Part shown: positions 55,322-64,000 of the stretch, piece by piece
Layout of the letters: each line of letters opens with the position of its first letter
How positions within the stretch are numbered: the first letter of the stretch is position 1
DNA from: Caloramator quimbayensis
GTDB lineage: Bacteria > Bacillota > Clostridia > Clostridiales > Caloramatoraceae
Direction of reading: 5' to 3'
DNA length: 64,000 nt
Assembly (NCBI RefSeq): GCF_900167605.1
Contig: NZ_FUYH01000011.1
Span: forward strand, 43,290 to 107,289
The notes under the pieces: model-generated
The model's database searches: none
Told to the model about the DNA's origin: nothing
The model's input: only the letters and a program-made list of their open reading frames with translations
Program-made: the position numbers and the translations under genes

Positions 55322-55914
55322 CAGTTTTAATATCCGGTGGAGGCAGCAACCTTCAATCCATAATAGATGCAATAGAAAATAAAGAAATTTCATGTTCAAT
55401 AGAATGTGTAATAAGTGACAGAGAAGCCTTTGGCATAGAAAGAGCAAGAAAGCATGGAATTGAAACCTATCTATTAGACAGGAAAATATATAGGGATACC
55501 CTTTCCGATGAGATACTTAAAATAGTTGATGAAAGGGTTGATTTAATAGTTCTTGCAGGGTATCTTTCAATATTAAAGGGAGATATACTAAAGAGGTTTA
55601 AAAATAGGATAATAAACATACATCCATCCCTGATACCAAGTTTTTGCGGTCCTAATATGTATGGAATTAAAGTTCATGAGGCTGCAATAGAATATGGAGT
55701 TAAGGTATCAGGATGTACAGTACATTTTGTTGATGAGGGAACCGATACGGGGCCCATAATACTTCAAAGAACGGTTGGAGTTTATCCAAATGATGATGCT
55801 AAAACCCTTCAGCAAAGGATTTTAACGCAGGAGCACAAAGCGATAGTTGATGCTATAGATTTAATTTCAAAGGGACTTGTTAAAATAGAAGGAAGAAGGG
55901 TTATAATCTACTAA
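55309..55914 (+). CDS. purN: GAR transformylase
   Basis: 201 aa, TTG start (55309) within the end of purM and directly after GGAGGTGGAGGGG. VLISGGGSNLQSIIDAI, the catalytic asparagine and histidine in INIHPSLIPSF, and the aspartate in VDEGTDTGPII are present. Uses 10-formyl-THF. The HPSLIPSFCGPNMYGIKVHEA segment is a little different from the Escherichia enzyme but usual in clostridia. Confidence 0.95.
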   Translation: MLKIAVLISGGGSNLQSIIDAIENKEISCSIECVISDREAFGIERARKHGIETYLLDRKIYRDTLSDEILKIVDERVDLIVLAGYLSILKGDILKRFKNRIINIHPSLIPSFCGPNMYGIKVHEAAIEYGVKVSGCTVHFVDEGTDTGPIILQRTVGVYPNDDAKTLQQRILTQEHKAIVDAIDLISKGLVKIEGRRVIIY

Positions 55915-55996
55915 TAATATCTTTAAACTTTTGTAATACGTAAAATAAATTTATCCTATTTTGTGCCGCATATAAAGCGGCGAAAGGGAGGTTAAT

Positions 55997-57496
55997 ATGA
56001 TTAAAAGAGCACTTATAAGCGTATATAAAAAGGATAAAATATATGAACTTGCTTCATTTTTAAATTCAATGGGAACACAGATAATATCAACCGGTGGAAC
56101 CTATAAATATCTTAAAGAAAAGGGAATACCTGTAGTTGAAGTTTCCGAGATTACAGGATTTGATGAAATACTCGATGGAAGAGTTAAAACCCTTCATCCT
56201 AAAATACATGGAGGCATACTTGCAATAAGGGATAATATAGAGCATATGGAAACAATAAAAGAAAAGGGAATTGAGCCTATTGATATGGTGGTTGTAAATC
56301 TTTATCCTTTCTTTGAAAAGGTTAAAGATGATATATCCTTTGAAGAGAAGGTTGAATTCATAGATATAGGAGGCCCTACGATGATAAGGGCTGCGGCTAA
56401 AAACTTTGAGGATGTTTTGGTTTTGACCGATGTTTCAGACTATGATGATGTTATAAATCAGCTTAAGGAAAAGGGAGATGTGGATATTAAAACAAGAAGA
56501 AAGCTTGCAGGCAAGGTGTTCAACCTTACATCAGCCTACGACAGTGCTGTTGCAAACTTCCTTCTTGAAGATGATTATCCTGAATATCTATCCATTTCCT
56601 ATAAAAAAGAGATGGATTTAAGATATGGGGAAAACCCACATCAAAGCGCTGCCTACTACGTTTCAACTACAGAGAAGGGTTCTATGAAGGATTTTGAAAA
56701 GCTTAATGGTAAGGAACTATCCTATAACAATATTAAGGATATGGATGTTGCATGGAAGGTTGTAAATGAATTTGATGAAATTTGCTGCTGTGCTGTAAAG
56801 CATAATACTCCCTGCGGTGTTGCAATAGGCGATAGTGCAGCTGATGCCTATAAAAAGGCTTTTGAGTGTGACAGCGTATCAATTTTTGGAGGAATTGTTG
56901 CCTTTAATAGAAGAGTTGATGCAGATACAGCAAAGGAACTTGTTAAAATATTCCTTGAAATAGTAATTGCACCGGATTTTGATGAGGATGCTCTTAAAAT
57001 ACTCTGCGAGAAGAAGAATTTAAGGGTTATAAAATGCAGCGTAAAACCATGTCAGAAATTTGAAGTTTGCTCCGTTGATGGAGGAATATTAGTGCAGGAT
57101 ACAGACAAAGTGCTTATAGATAATATTGAATGCGTAACGCAGATAAAACCTGATGAAAAATATTATGAGGATATGATATTTGGAATGAAAGTAGTAAAAT
57201 ACGTTAAATCCAATGCAATAGTTGTTGTTAAGGATAAAATGGCTGTTGGAATTGCAGGGGGACAGGTAAACAGAATCTGGGCAGCAAAGCAGGCCTTAGA
57301 GAGAGGAAAGGGAGCAAGCGTTCTTGCCTCCGATGCATTTTTTCCTTTCAGCGATGTGGTTGAGGAGGCTTCAAAGTATGGTATTAAGGTTATAATACAG
57401 CCAGGAGGTTCTATAAATGATAACCTTTCTATAAAAGCCTGCGACGATAAGGGAATAGCAATGGTGTTTACAAAAATCAGGCACTTTAAGCATTAA
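55997..57496 (+). CDS. purH: AICAR transformylase/IMP cyclohydrolase
   Basis: 499 aa. The cyclohydrolase domain (about 1-195, [34 protein letters not shown] type residues in [20 protein letters not shown]) is followed by the transformylase domain with [21 protein letters not shown] and [12 protein letters not shown]. It gives IMP, the substrate of guaB in the same window. GGGAGG precedes the ATG. Confidence 0.97.
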   Translation: MIKRALISVYKKDKIYELASFLNSMGTQIISTGGTYKYLKEKGIPVVEVSEITGFDEILDGRVKTLHPKIHGGILAIRDNIEHMETIKEKGIEPIDMVVVNLYPFFEKVKDDISFEEKVEFIDIGGPTMIRAAAKNFEDVLVLTDVSDYDDVINQLKEKGDVDIKTRRKLAGKVFNLTSAYDSAVANFLLEDDYPEYLSISYKKEMDLRYGENPHQSAAYYVSTTEKGSMKDFEKLNGKELSYNNIKDMDVAWKVVNEFDEICCCAVKHNTPCGVAIGDSAADAYKKAFECDSVSIFGGIVAFNRRVDADTAKELVKIFLEIVIAPDFDEDALKILCEKKNLRVIKCSVKPCQKFEVCSVDGGILVQDTDKVLIDNIECVTQIKPDEKYYEDMIFGMKVVKYVKSNAIVVVKDKMAVGIAGGQVNRIWAAKQALERGKGASVLASDAFFPFSDVVEEASKYGIKVIIQPGGSINDNLSIKACDDKGIAMVFTKIRHFKH

Positions 57497-57572
57497 TTTT
57501 ATAATGAAAATTGTGTAGATAGGATGAAACGGTTCTAAAATTTAATGTTAAGCAGCAGATAAGGAGGTTATT

Positions 57573-58814
57573 ATGAAAGTTCTTGTTGTTGGCAGCGGAG
57601 GAAGGGAACATGCAATAGCCTATAAAGCATCTAAAAACGAAGATGTTGATGTTGTATACTGTGCCAAAGGTAATGGAGGAACAGCCCTTGAATATAAATG
57701 TGTAAACGTTGATATTTCTACAAAGGATGAGATTTTAGACTTTGCCTTAAGGGAAAAAATAGACCTTACAATAGTAGGACCAGAAGCATATCTTGTTGAT
57801 GGAATAGTTGACGATTTTAAAGAAAAAAACCTTAGAATATTCGGACCTTCTCAAAGAGCGGCAAATCTCGAGGGAAGCAAAGCCTTCGCAAAGGAGTTTA
57901 TGAAAAAATACAACGTAAAGACTGCAAAGTGTGAAGTGTTTGAGGATTACGGTGCTGCAATAGAATATATAAATAAGTGCGGCTATCCCATAGTTATAAA
58001 AGCCGACGGCCTTGCAGCAGGCAAGGGTGTTGTAATATGCCAAAGTTTTGAAGAAGGAGAAAAAACCCTTAGAGATTTTATGATAGAGGGGATATTAAAA
58101 AGCTCTGGGGAAAAAGTTGTAATTGAGGAGTATTTAGAGGGAGTTGAGGCGACAATATTATCTATAACCGACGGTAATACTATAATACCCTTTATATCCT
58201 CAAAGGATCATAAAACTATTTTTGAGGGCGGTAAAGGGCCTAATACAGGCGGAATGGGAGTTATTGCTCCAAATCCCTATTGCAGTGAAGAGGTTTTAAG
58301 AGAATTTGAAAGGGACATACTAAATCCAACTCTAAAGGGTATAAAGGAAGAAAATTTTGACTACTGCGGAATTATATATTTTGGGATAATGATAACAAAA
58401 AAGGGAGTTTATCTTCTTGAATATAACGTAAGGATGGGAGATCCGGAAACACAGGCAGTACTTCCTCTTTTAAAGACTGATTTTATTGAGCTTATAGAAG
58501 CCTCAATAGATAAAAGCTTAGATGATATTAAAGTTGAATGGATAGATGGAGCGTCCTGCTGCGTCGTTGCGTCATCAAAGGGTTATCCTGAAAAGTATGA
58601 AACTGGACATGAAATAAGCATTGGAAACGTATGCGGCAAGGTTTTTATAGCAGGAGCGGCTCTAAGGGATGAAAAACTTATAACGACTGGAGGAAGGGTT
58701 TTGTCTGTAGTCTGTGTTTCAAAAGATTTAGATAAGGCAAGAGAGGCAGCCTACGAGGATATAAAAAAAATAAACTTTAGTGGAATGTATTATAGGAAGG
58801 ATATAGGGGAGTAA
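57573..58814 (+). CDS. purD: Phosphoribosylamine-glycine ligase
   Basis: 413 aa ATP-grasp enzyme forming GAR. MKVLVVGSGGREHAIAYK, KADGLAAGKGVVI, GPNTGGMG and EYNVRMGDPETQA are diagnostic. GGAGG precedes the ATG. Last gene of the pur operon; its stop codon lies in the loop of the terminator. Confidence 0.98.
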   Translation: MKVLVVGSGGREHAIAYKASKNEDVDVVYCAKGNGGTALEYKCVNVDISTKDEILDFALREKIDLTIVGPEAYLVDGIVDDFKEKNLRIFGPSQRAANLEGSKAFAKEFMKKYNVKTAKCEVFEDYGAAIEYINKCGYPIVIKADGLAAGKGVVICQSFEEGEKTLRDFMIEGILKSSGEKVVIEEYLEGVEATILSITDGNTIIPFISSKDHKTIFEGGKGPNTGGMGVIAPNPYCSEEVLREFERDILNPTLKGIKEENFDYCGIIYFGIMITKKGVYLLEYNVRMGDPETQAVLPLLKTDFIELIEASIDKSLDDIKVEWIDGASCCVVASSKGYPEKYETGHEISIGNVCGKVFIAGAALRDEKLITTGGRVLSVVCVSKDLDKAREAAYEDIKKINFSGMYYRKDIGE

Positions 58815-58830
58815 CTATATCCTTCCTTTT
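58795..58830 (+). terminator. Terminator of the pur operon
   Basis: GGAAGGATATAG (58795-58806) pairs perfectly with CTATATCCTTCC (58815-58826), loop containing the purD stop codon, then TTTTTAATTT. Confidence 0.9.
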
Positions 58831-58888
58831 TAATTTAAGATGTATTAAAGATAATATTGAGCTGATAAAATAAAAAAGATTCCTCTTT

Positions 58889-59128
58889 CTATTTAGGCAT
58901 TACTCCCTTCTTCTTTAAAGTTTCAACTGAATCGAGAGAAGTGTTTGGATTTTCAGGAACGGAGGAAACTTCATAGGTATCGATAAGATCGATTCCACCT
59001 TTTAGCTTTTCAGGCCAGAGTATGGCATTGCTTATATTTTCTATAATTGGGTAAGGAACATTAGAAGTTTTAACATCAACGCTTTTCTTATCTTTATAGG
59101 GCAAATCTGGATTCTTAGCATTTTTCAT
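58889..59128 (-). CDS. Small protein, unknown
   Basis: 79 aa from ATG 59128, 8 nt after AGAGGTGAT (the longer frame to 59170 lacks a site). Polar, proline-rich, no membrane helix (NPDLPYKDKKSVDVKTSNVPYPIIENISNAI...). Isolated between the pur terminator and the transglycosylase gene and read in the opposite sense. No family recognised. Confidence 0.65.
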   Translation of the reverse strand: MKNAKNPDLPYKDKKSVDVKTSNVPYPIIENISNAILWPEKLKGGIDLIDTYEVSSVPENPNTSLDSVETLKKKGVMPK

Positions 59129-59316
59129 ATTAATCACCTCTTTGCTTTTTCTCCTTTTAATATGCGACATTATACAAAAAATTATTTATTATAAAATGTG
59201 AAATTTAGTAGATGTATGTTGAAAAATTTTAACTTTTAATGTTTTTTTATATGATATAATTATTAATATATTAAAGCTTTAAAGAAGATAATTCTTGTTA
59301 TGCTTAGGAGGAGACT

Positions 59317-59892
59317 ATGAGGGTAGATGAATTTGCTCAGATAATGAGAATATATATGATGCAGAATTTGTATCTTTCTGAAGGTGAAAACAGCACAGAT
59401 TTATCTTCCATGTTTTCTTTAATGCTTGATAATATTTTGCAAAATATGGACAAGGATTCACAGTATATTAATGATAATAAAGCTGATGATAAAATAAACA
59501 ATATATCCGATGCAATAAAAAAAGCTTCACAGAAATATAATGTAGAAGAGAGCCTTATAAAAGCAGTAATAGATGTTGAATCCTCCTTTAATCCTATGGC
59601 GGTATCAAAGGCAGGAGCTCAGGGGCTAATGCAGCTTATGCCTCAGACTCAAAAAAGCCTTGGAGTCGATAATCCCTTTGATGTACTTGAAAATATTGAT
59701 GGAGGGACAAGATATCTAAGAACGCTTCTTGATGCTTTTAGTGGGAATAAGGAGCTTGCTCTTGCGGCTTATAACGGAGGGATAGGCAGAATGAAAAAAC
59801 TTGGAGTTGACAGCGTTGAAGAGATACAGAAGATGCCAAAGGAAACGCAAAGCTACATAAGCAAAGTGCTAAAAGAGTATAGCAAATACTAA
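59317..59892 (+). CDS. Lytic transglycosylase domain protein (SLT)
   Basis: 191 aa without signal peptide. The C-terminal 115 residues form an SLT domain: ALIDVESSF-like motif VIDVESSFNP with catalytic E88, AGAQGLMQLMPQT and LALAAYNGG. Such enzymes cleave peptidoglycan with 1,6-anhydro ends; lack of a leader suggests another export route or spore-associated release. AGGAGGAG precedes the ATG. The patatin gene starts 21 nt downstream and may be cotranscribed. Confidence 0.9.
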   Translation: MRVDEFAQIMRIYMMQNLYLSEGENSTDLSSMFSLMLDNILQNMDKDSQYINDNKADDKINNISDAIKKASQKYNVEESLIKAVIDVESSFNPMAVSKAGAQGLMQLMPQTQKSLGVDNPFDVLENIDGGTRYLRTLLDAFSGNKELALAAYNGGIGRMKKLGVDSVEEIQKMPKETQSYISKVLKEYSKY

Positions 59893-59913
59893 TCATCCTA
59901 AAGGGGGATGGAT

Positions 59914-61260
59914 ATGGAAAATTATGCACTTGTATTAGGAGGAGGCGGCGCAAAGGGAGCATATGAAATAGGTGTGTGGCAGGCGTTAAGGGAGCTTAAT
60001 ATACCTATCAATATTGTATGCGGTACCTCAGTTGGAGCATTAAACGGAGCTATGATAGCTCAGGGTGATTTTGAACTTGCAAAGGATTTATGGACAAGTA
60101 TAAGCTTTGAAAGCGTTGTAAAGGTTGAAAGGGAACTTGCATCTGTGGAAGAAGATAGAATAAGCTTACTTGACAGAATGGCATTGGTAAGGGAGGCTGT
60201 AAGCAGCGGAGGCCTTGATACATCACCATTAAAGCAGCTTTTAAACGATATAATAGATGAGAAGAAAATAAGAGAATCTTCTATAGATTTTGGCTTGGTT
60301 ACCTTTTCATTAACGGATTTTAAACCAGTTAAAATATTTAAGAAGGATATACCAGAGGGCAAGATGGTAGATTATCTGCTTGCCAGCGCTTGTTTCCCTG
60401 CCTTTAAACCGTTAGAAATAGACAGCAAGAAATATATAGATGGAGGGGTTTATGATAACATACCGATATCCCTTGCTATTGACAGGGGAGCTAAAAAGAT
60501 TATTGCTGTTGATGTTTCAGGACCAGGTATAACAAGAAGCAGCGGCAAAAAAAGTTCTGATATATTATATATAAAAAATAAGGATATATTAGGCGGGGTA
60601 CTTGAGTTTGACAGCGAAAAGTCAAAGGCAAACATGAATAGTGGATATTTAGACACGCTTAAGACTTTTGGAATGCTAAAGGGATGCAAATATTATATTA
60701 AAGATGAAAATAAGGAAAAAATAAAATATGAGTTTATAAATAAACTCAAACTTGAGGATTTAAAGAAGATATATTCATTTTTGGGAATTGACTTTAATAG
60801 CAAGACTTTAACATCAAACAGACTCATACTTGATGTAATAATAAGGACAATACAGCAGTATACCGATGGAAAAATTGAGGTAGGAAGCATTTATGCAGCT
60901 ATGGCAGAGATTACGGCAGAGCAGCTTGATATAGATAAAAAAATGGTATACAGCATGGATGATTTGATAGATGAGATATTAAAAAAGTATGATGATATAA
61001 AAAACAGCGATGATTTTAAACAGTATGTAGGAAATATAAAGAAACTAATAATGAGTAAAAACCAGCTTGAGTTTGATAGAGAAATAAAAAAGTCTTTGAT
61101 AGAGGGGAAATTCTTAATATCTTATAATACTGACTTTAAGGATATGGATGAAAAAATTAGAAGGTTTAGGAGGTTTGTTGCTATAGCCTTCCCAAAGATT
61201 TCTATTGCAAATATGTTTATCACGCTTTTGATAGATAATATAAATAAGTGTGGAAATTAA
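59914..61260 (+). CDS. Patatin-like phospholipase
   Basis: 448 aa. The oxyanion loop GGGGAKGAYEIGVW (9-22), nucleophile S39 in CGTSVGALNG and D176 in YIDGGVYDN make the Ser-Asp dyad of patatins. The C-terminal 190 residues are helical and unlike other known domains. GGGGGATGG is 6 nt from ATG 59914. Acts on lipids at the membrane; substrate unknown. Confidence 0.92.
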   Translation: MENYALVLGGGGAKGAYEIGVWQALRELNIPINIVCGTSVGALNGAMIAQGDFELAKDLWTSISFESVVKVERELASVEEDRISLLDRMALVREAVSSGGLDTSPLKQLLNDIIDEKKIRESSIDFGLVTFSLTDFKPVKIFKKDIPEGKMVDYLLASACFPAFKPLEIDSKKYIDGGVYDNIPISLAIDRGAKKIIAVDVSGPGITRSSGKKSSDILYIKNKDILGGVLEFDSEKSKANMNSGYLDTLKTFGMLKGCKYYIKDENKEKIKYEFINKLKLEDLKKIYSFLGIDFNSKTLTSNRLILDVIIRTIQQYTDGKIEVGSIYAAMAEITAEQLDIDKKMVYSMDDLIDEILKKYDDIKNSDDFKQYVGNIKKLIMSKNQLEFDREIKKSLIEGKFLISYNTDFKDMDEKIRRFRRFVAIAFPKISIANMFITLLIDNINKCGN

Positions 61261-61317
61261 TTTGTTACTTAATTTTTAAATTAAAATGGGCTGGTTTGCA
61301 GCCCACAAATTATATTA

Positions 61318-61382
61318 AATAAGTAACCGTCCCTCTTTAATATCAACGCATCAATGGGCATCAATGGGGACGGTTACTTATT
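61318..61382. repeat. Inverted pair of REP-like 16-mers
   Basis: AATAAGTAACCGTCCC (61318-61333) and GGGACGGTTACTTATT (61367-61382), exact and facing each other, able to form a long hairpin like a BIME. Confidence 0.9.
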
Positions 61383-61490
61383 ATGTGTCATTCATTAGCA
61401 CCAGCTCGGCGGTGCAAGTCTGCTATAGGATTAATACTGAAAAAATAATTTACCAGCCATAAGGGTATCCATTATAAGGAGGAAGTAGAA

Positions 61491-61506
61491 GGGACGGTTA
61501 CTTATT
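61491..61506 (+). repeat. REP-like 16-mer
   Basis: Exact GGGACGGTTACTTATT. Confidence 0.85.
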
Positions 61507-61692
61507 TAATTGCTTTATATGATAATTTTTTTGCATATAAAAGTTAAACATAAGTTGCAGCTATCATTTGGATTTTGAAAGAAGAGGCAAGGATTACATT
61601 TTACCTAAAAATAAATATATCTTTATATATTTATAACATCGCTATTTTAATATAATAATGTTAAATTTTAAAAAATATGAGTGGCGGTTTTC

Positions 61693-62231
61693 TTGAATAA
61701 ATTCGTTACAAAAATAAGCAATAGTGATATAAGGCTTTTCTATTGTATTAACGATGGAATAAAATGTACTATTTTAGATTGTATAGTTCCTTATATTACT
61801 AATTTAGGCAGTGATATGGTTACAGTTTTGACATGCCTTATAATGATTATCTTTGGGAAAAATTCTTTAAAAATTGCTGGCTTTCAGAGCTTTTTAACCC
61901 TTTCAACGAGCCATTTTATAGTTATTTTTTAAAAAATAAATTTGAAAGACCAAGGCCCTACAATATTTTAAATGATGTAAACAACTTTAACATTGTTTTA
62001 AGAGACTATTCTTTTCCATTAGGACATACAACTGCGGCTTTTTCAGTATGTATGACTCTATCTCTTTTGTTTCCTGTCTTTTGCGTTTTTTTTATCTTAA
62101 TAGCTTTAATAGTTAGATTTACAAGAATATATCTTGGAGTTCACTATCCAACAGATGTTGTTGTAGGGATGTTTATTGGGATTATATGTTCAGTACTTAC
62201 CAACATAGTATTTAGTTTTTTATATATTTAA
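61693..62231 (+). pseudogene. Frameshifted PAP2-family phosphatase gene
   Basis: The first frame (TTG 61693 or GTG 61681) gives FINDGIKC-type membrane-protein sequence and stops at 61932. The sense continues in another frame with the PAP2 motifs: KNKFERPRPYN, FPLGHTTAAFS and RIYLGVHYPTDVVVG, to the stop at 62231. Adding one base in the T6A6 stretch at 61925-61936 restores one protein of about 180 aa. Lipid-phosphatase activity would require that restored frame. Real mutation, slippage-prone (phase-variable) run, or sequencing error are all possible. Confidence 0.8.
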
Positions 62232-62305
62232 AATTAAAACATATTCGTTTCCACATTTTTAGTTTTATGATATAATTGCTTAGATATAAAAATGGAGGAG
62301 ACACT

Positions 62306-63034
62306 ATGACAAAGGAGAGACTTGATAAAATACTTTCTAATATGGGTTTTGGTACAAGAAAAGAAGTAAAATCACTAACAAAATCCGGAGAAGTTTCTGT
62401 TAACGGACAGATAGTTAAGGATTCTTCTCAGCATGTAGACCCTAAAAAGGATATAATTGAAGTGTGTGGGGAAAAGCTAATATATAGAAAGTTTATATAT
62501 CTTATGATGAATAAACCAAGCGGAGTTATTTCTGCAACCGAGGATTACTATGAAAAGACGGTAGTAGACTTACTTGATGATGAATATATAATTTTTAACC
62601 CTGCACCTGTAGGAAGATTAGATAAGGATACTGAAGGGCTTTTGCTTTTAACTAATGATGGTGAGTTAAATCATATGCTTTTATCTCCCAAGAGACATGT
62701 ACCAAAGAAATATTTTGCAAGAATAGATGGTAGAGTAACATTAGAAGATGTTAAAAAGTTTAAAAAAGGTGTAATACTTGATGATGGATATGAAACTTTG
62801 CCCTCAGAGCTTAAAATAATAGAATCTAATGAAATATCAGAGGTTGAAATAATTATATATGAAGGGAAATATCATCAGATAAAAAGGATGTTTGAGGCCG
62901 TGGGGAAAAAAGTAATATACCTTAAAAGGCTTGAGATGGGACCTTTAAAGCTCGACAATAACTTAAAAAATGGGGAATATAGAGAGCTTACGGAAGAAGA
63001 AGTAAAGATGTTAAAGGAAGCGGTTAAAAGATGA
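62306..63034 (+). CDS. rRNA pseudouridine synthase, RsuA/RluB family
   Basis: 242 aa. An S4 RNA-binding domain (about 3-62, ERLDKILSNMGFGTRKEVKSLTKSGEVSVNG) is followed by the catalytic domain with GRLDKDTEGLLLLTNDG, where D is the catalytic aspartate, and EGKYHQIKRMFEAVG. Length and the lack of an extended tail fit RsuA (16S U516) more than RluB. GGAGGAG precedes ATG 62306; the TTG at 62276 is not used. Confidence 0.92.
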   Translation: MTKERLDKILSNMGFGTRKEVKSLTKSGEVSVNGQIVKDSSQHVDPKKDIIEVCGEKLIYRKFIYLMMNKPSGVISATEDYYEKTVVDLLDDEYIIFNPAPVGRLDKDTEGLLLLTNDGELNHMLLSPKRHVPKKYFARIDGRVTLEDVKKFKKGVILDDGYETLPSELKIIESNEISEVEIIIYEGKYHQIKRMFEAVGKKVIYLKRLEMGPLKLDNNLKNGEYRELTEEEVKMLKEAVKR

Positions 63035-63035
63035 T

Positions 63036-63058
63036 GCAGCTAAAGAGCTGCTTTTTTT
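63036..63058 (+). terminator. Terminator after the pseudouridine synthase gene
   Basis: GCAGCT (63036-63041) pairs with AGCTGC (63046-63051), followed by seven T. Confidence 0.85.
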
Positions 63059-63090
63059 AATGCTATAAAAATTAGAAAATCTAAAACTCT

Positions 63091-63106
63091 GGGACGGTTA
63101 CTTATT
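63091..63106 (+). repeat. REP-like 16-mer
   Basis: Exact GGGACGGTTACTTATT, inverted relative to 63250-63265. Confidence 0.85.
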
Positions 63107-63249
63107 AATCTTATTTTATTAATATATAGGGAGTATGGTTTTCTAATTAAATTAAAAAAATAATTTTATATTTAATATTAGGTATATATATATTCTTTAT
63201 AAATAGTATAAAGTTAAAATTATTAAAGTTTTAATAAAATACTTCATAT

Positions 63250-63265
63250 AATAAGTAACCGTCCC
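63250..63265 (-). repeat. REP-like 16-mer
   Basis: Exact AATAAGTAACCGTCCC; the copy nearest to the transposase-like gene. Confidence 0.85.
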
Positions 63266-63304
63266 AAATTATAGCAAGTTATCAAAAAGATTAGAATATA
63301 AATC

Positions 63305-63441
63305 TGTGGATAATTATAAATTGTATTTTAAATATTTATCGAAATAAAGTGAATAAAAAACATTTTATGATGAAATATGTATTATTGTGATGAATCAAAT
63401 TAATTAAGAATAAATTTTGATAAATTAATGTATGTGGATAA
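63305..63441 (-). other. Two exact DnaA-box sequences
   Basis: TGTGGATAA at 63305-63313 and 63433-63441 (reverse complement of TTATCCACA), same orientation, 128 bp apart in an AT-rich region. No dnaA or other origin genes are in the window, so these are sequence matches only. Confidence 0.5.
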
Positions 63442-63656
63442 TGTAGAATATTATGTTAATAACTTTTATTTATAAAAGAATAAATATTTTTGATTGTTAA
63501 TATGTGGCTGATATTCATAGCTTGTACATTTTAATTAAATATCTATCTTAGAATGTTTTATAGTTGTGTATTTTTTTGTAAAAATATTGGAATTATTATT
63601 TGGTTATGTAAGTATTTTTATAATGAATTTATATGTCTTTTTACTCTAATTAATAT

Positions 63657-64000
63657 TTATATCGCCAATATCTCCTCCACAATGTTTCTGTATCTTTCCT
63701 CCTTTATAAGTTCTGCACCTAAAGCACACAGCCTCGATACATTAGCCTGCCCCATGCTCCCAAGTATCCTGCATATGTCGGCACATTTTAAATCGCAAAA
63801 CTTCCTTAAAGCAAAGCACAATATTGCCTTTGCCTCCTTAACTCCCTTTGAATTCTTTATCTTAAGCATTAGTTTATCTATGTTAAATCTTTCTGCAATT
63901 ATTTCTATTATCTTTTCAGGGGATAAGTCTCTAACGAGTACCTTTCTCATGCTTCTGTATTCCGTAGGTTCATCTTTAAACTCCTGCCTCTTTGCATCTA
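63657..64000 (-). CDS. C-terminal part of a REP-associated transposase-like protein
   Basis: The frame stays open from its stop at 63657 to the window edge, so an ATG at 63950 is not necessarily the start. About 113 residues are visible. The end resembles the DnaA domain-IV-like helix-turn-helix that closes many clostridial REP-associated tyrosine transposases (RAYT): EAKAILCFALRKFCDLKCADICRILGSMGQANVSRL. The Y1-transposase catalytic domain would lie outside the window. The gene is 390 bp from a REP-like inverted pair, which supports the assignment. A stand-alone regulator is the alternative. Confidence 0.6.
   Translation of the reverse strand, partial: DAKRQEFKDEPTEYRSMRKVLVRDLSPEKIIEIIAERFNIDKLMLKIKNSKGVKEAKAILCFALRKFCDLKCADICRILGSMGQANVSRLCALGAELIKEERYRNIVEEILAI

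Larger units (their letters stand above)
61261..61692. other. Gap holding REP-like repeats
   Basis: About 430 bp with three REP-like 16-mers, two of them an inverted pair 33 bp apart, and a short direct repeat (GCATCAATGGG twice). No gene or clear promoter is visible apart from AT-rich sequence before the PAP2 remnant. Confidence 0.7.
63059..63656. other. AT-rich gap with repeats and DnaA-box matches
   Basis: 600 bp of extremely AT-rich sequence. It holds an inverted pair of REP-like 16-mers (63091, 63250) and two exact TGTGGATAA sequences. No gene seen. Confidence 0.7.

Noticed and set aside
63059..63656. Possible chromosomal origin because of two exact DnaA boxes in AT-rich DNA
   Set aside because: Only two boxes, no dnaA, dnaN, rpmH or other origin-linked genes, and the word is easily met in AT-rich sequence.

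Overview
The window is low-GC DNA from a spore-forming Firmicute, most likely a clostridium. The evidence is: spore-type GH18 and GerA-family germination genes, a CIRCE-controlled groESL operon followed by guaB-guaA behind a guanine riboswitch (an order common in Clostridium), a GerK-like remnant, polycistronic pur genes, frequent TTG/GTG starts and strong GGAGG ribosome sites. The species cannot be fixed from sequence alone. No rRNA, tRNA or CRISPR array was seen.

Layout. 1-8173: thioredoxin (cut by the edge) behind a CsoR/CstR-like operator, an exported SH3/GH18 enzyme, a P-loop/Asp23 protein overlapping ogg, a membrane protein of unknown function, and groES-groEL. 8234-10260: an SdpR/SdpI-type pair, then the decayed remains of a three-gene ger operon. 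10355-14840: larC, then guanine riboswitch-guaB-guaA. 14829-28798: a 14-kb integrated element at the 3' end of guaA (tyrosine integrase, divergent repressor/Cro-like genes with operators, Xis-like protein, TTG-started primase-helicase, small phage-type genes, Mor-like activator, element sigma factor, one tape-measure gene, ParE/Phd toxin-antitoxin, 11-bp att repeats). No capsid, portal or large terminase gene is visible, so it is either a satellite or a decayed prophage.

28799-40116: a defence island with an extended type III restriction-modification cassette (SNF2 helicase with a PLD-like N-terminus, DUF4391 protein, Mod, Res), followed by an ATPase plus PIN-like nuclease pair. It appears to end at a third, one-mismatch copy of the guaA-end att core that is again followed by a terminator, which suggests step-wise accretion of two islands at one attachment site.

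40172-50648: chromosomal genes: a Fic protein with an altered motif, M29 aminopeptidase, an OmpR-type two-component system with a divergent operator in front of a membrane-anchored protein and a polyferredoxin with a flavinylation-like motif, a MtaA-like methyltransferase, and a serine-synthesis set (serC-type aminotransferase, serA, DUF1015). 51309-58830: purECFMNHD with a long leader. 58889-64000: small unknown gene, lytic transglycosylase, patatin, a frameshifted PAP2 gene, an RsuA-family pseudouridine synthase and, at the edge, the C-terminal part of what looks like a REP-associated transposase. Nine copies of a 16-bp REP-like sequence (GGGACGGTTACTTATT) lie between 42 and 63 kb, and a second palindrome family (GGTGCCTGGCACC) occurs at 28.9 and 45.9 kb.
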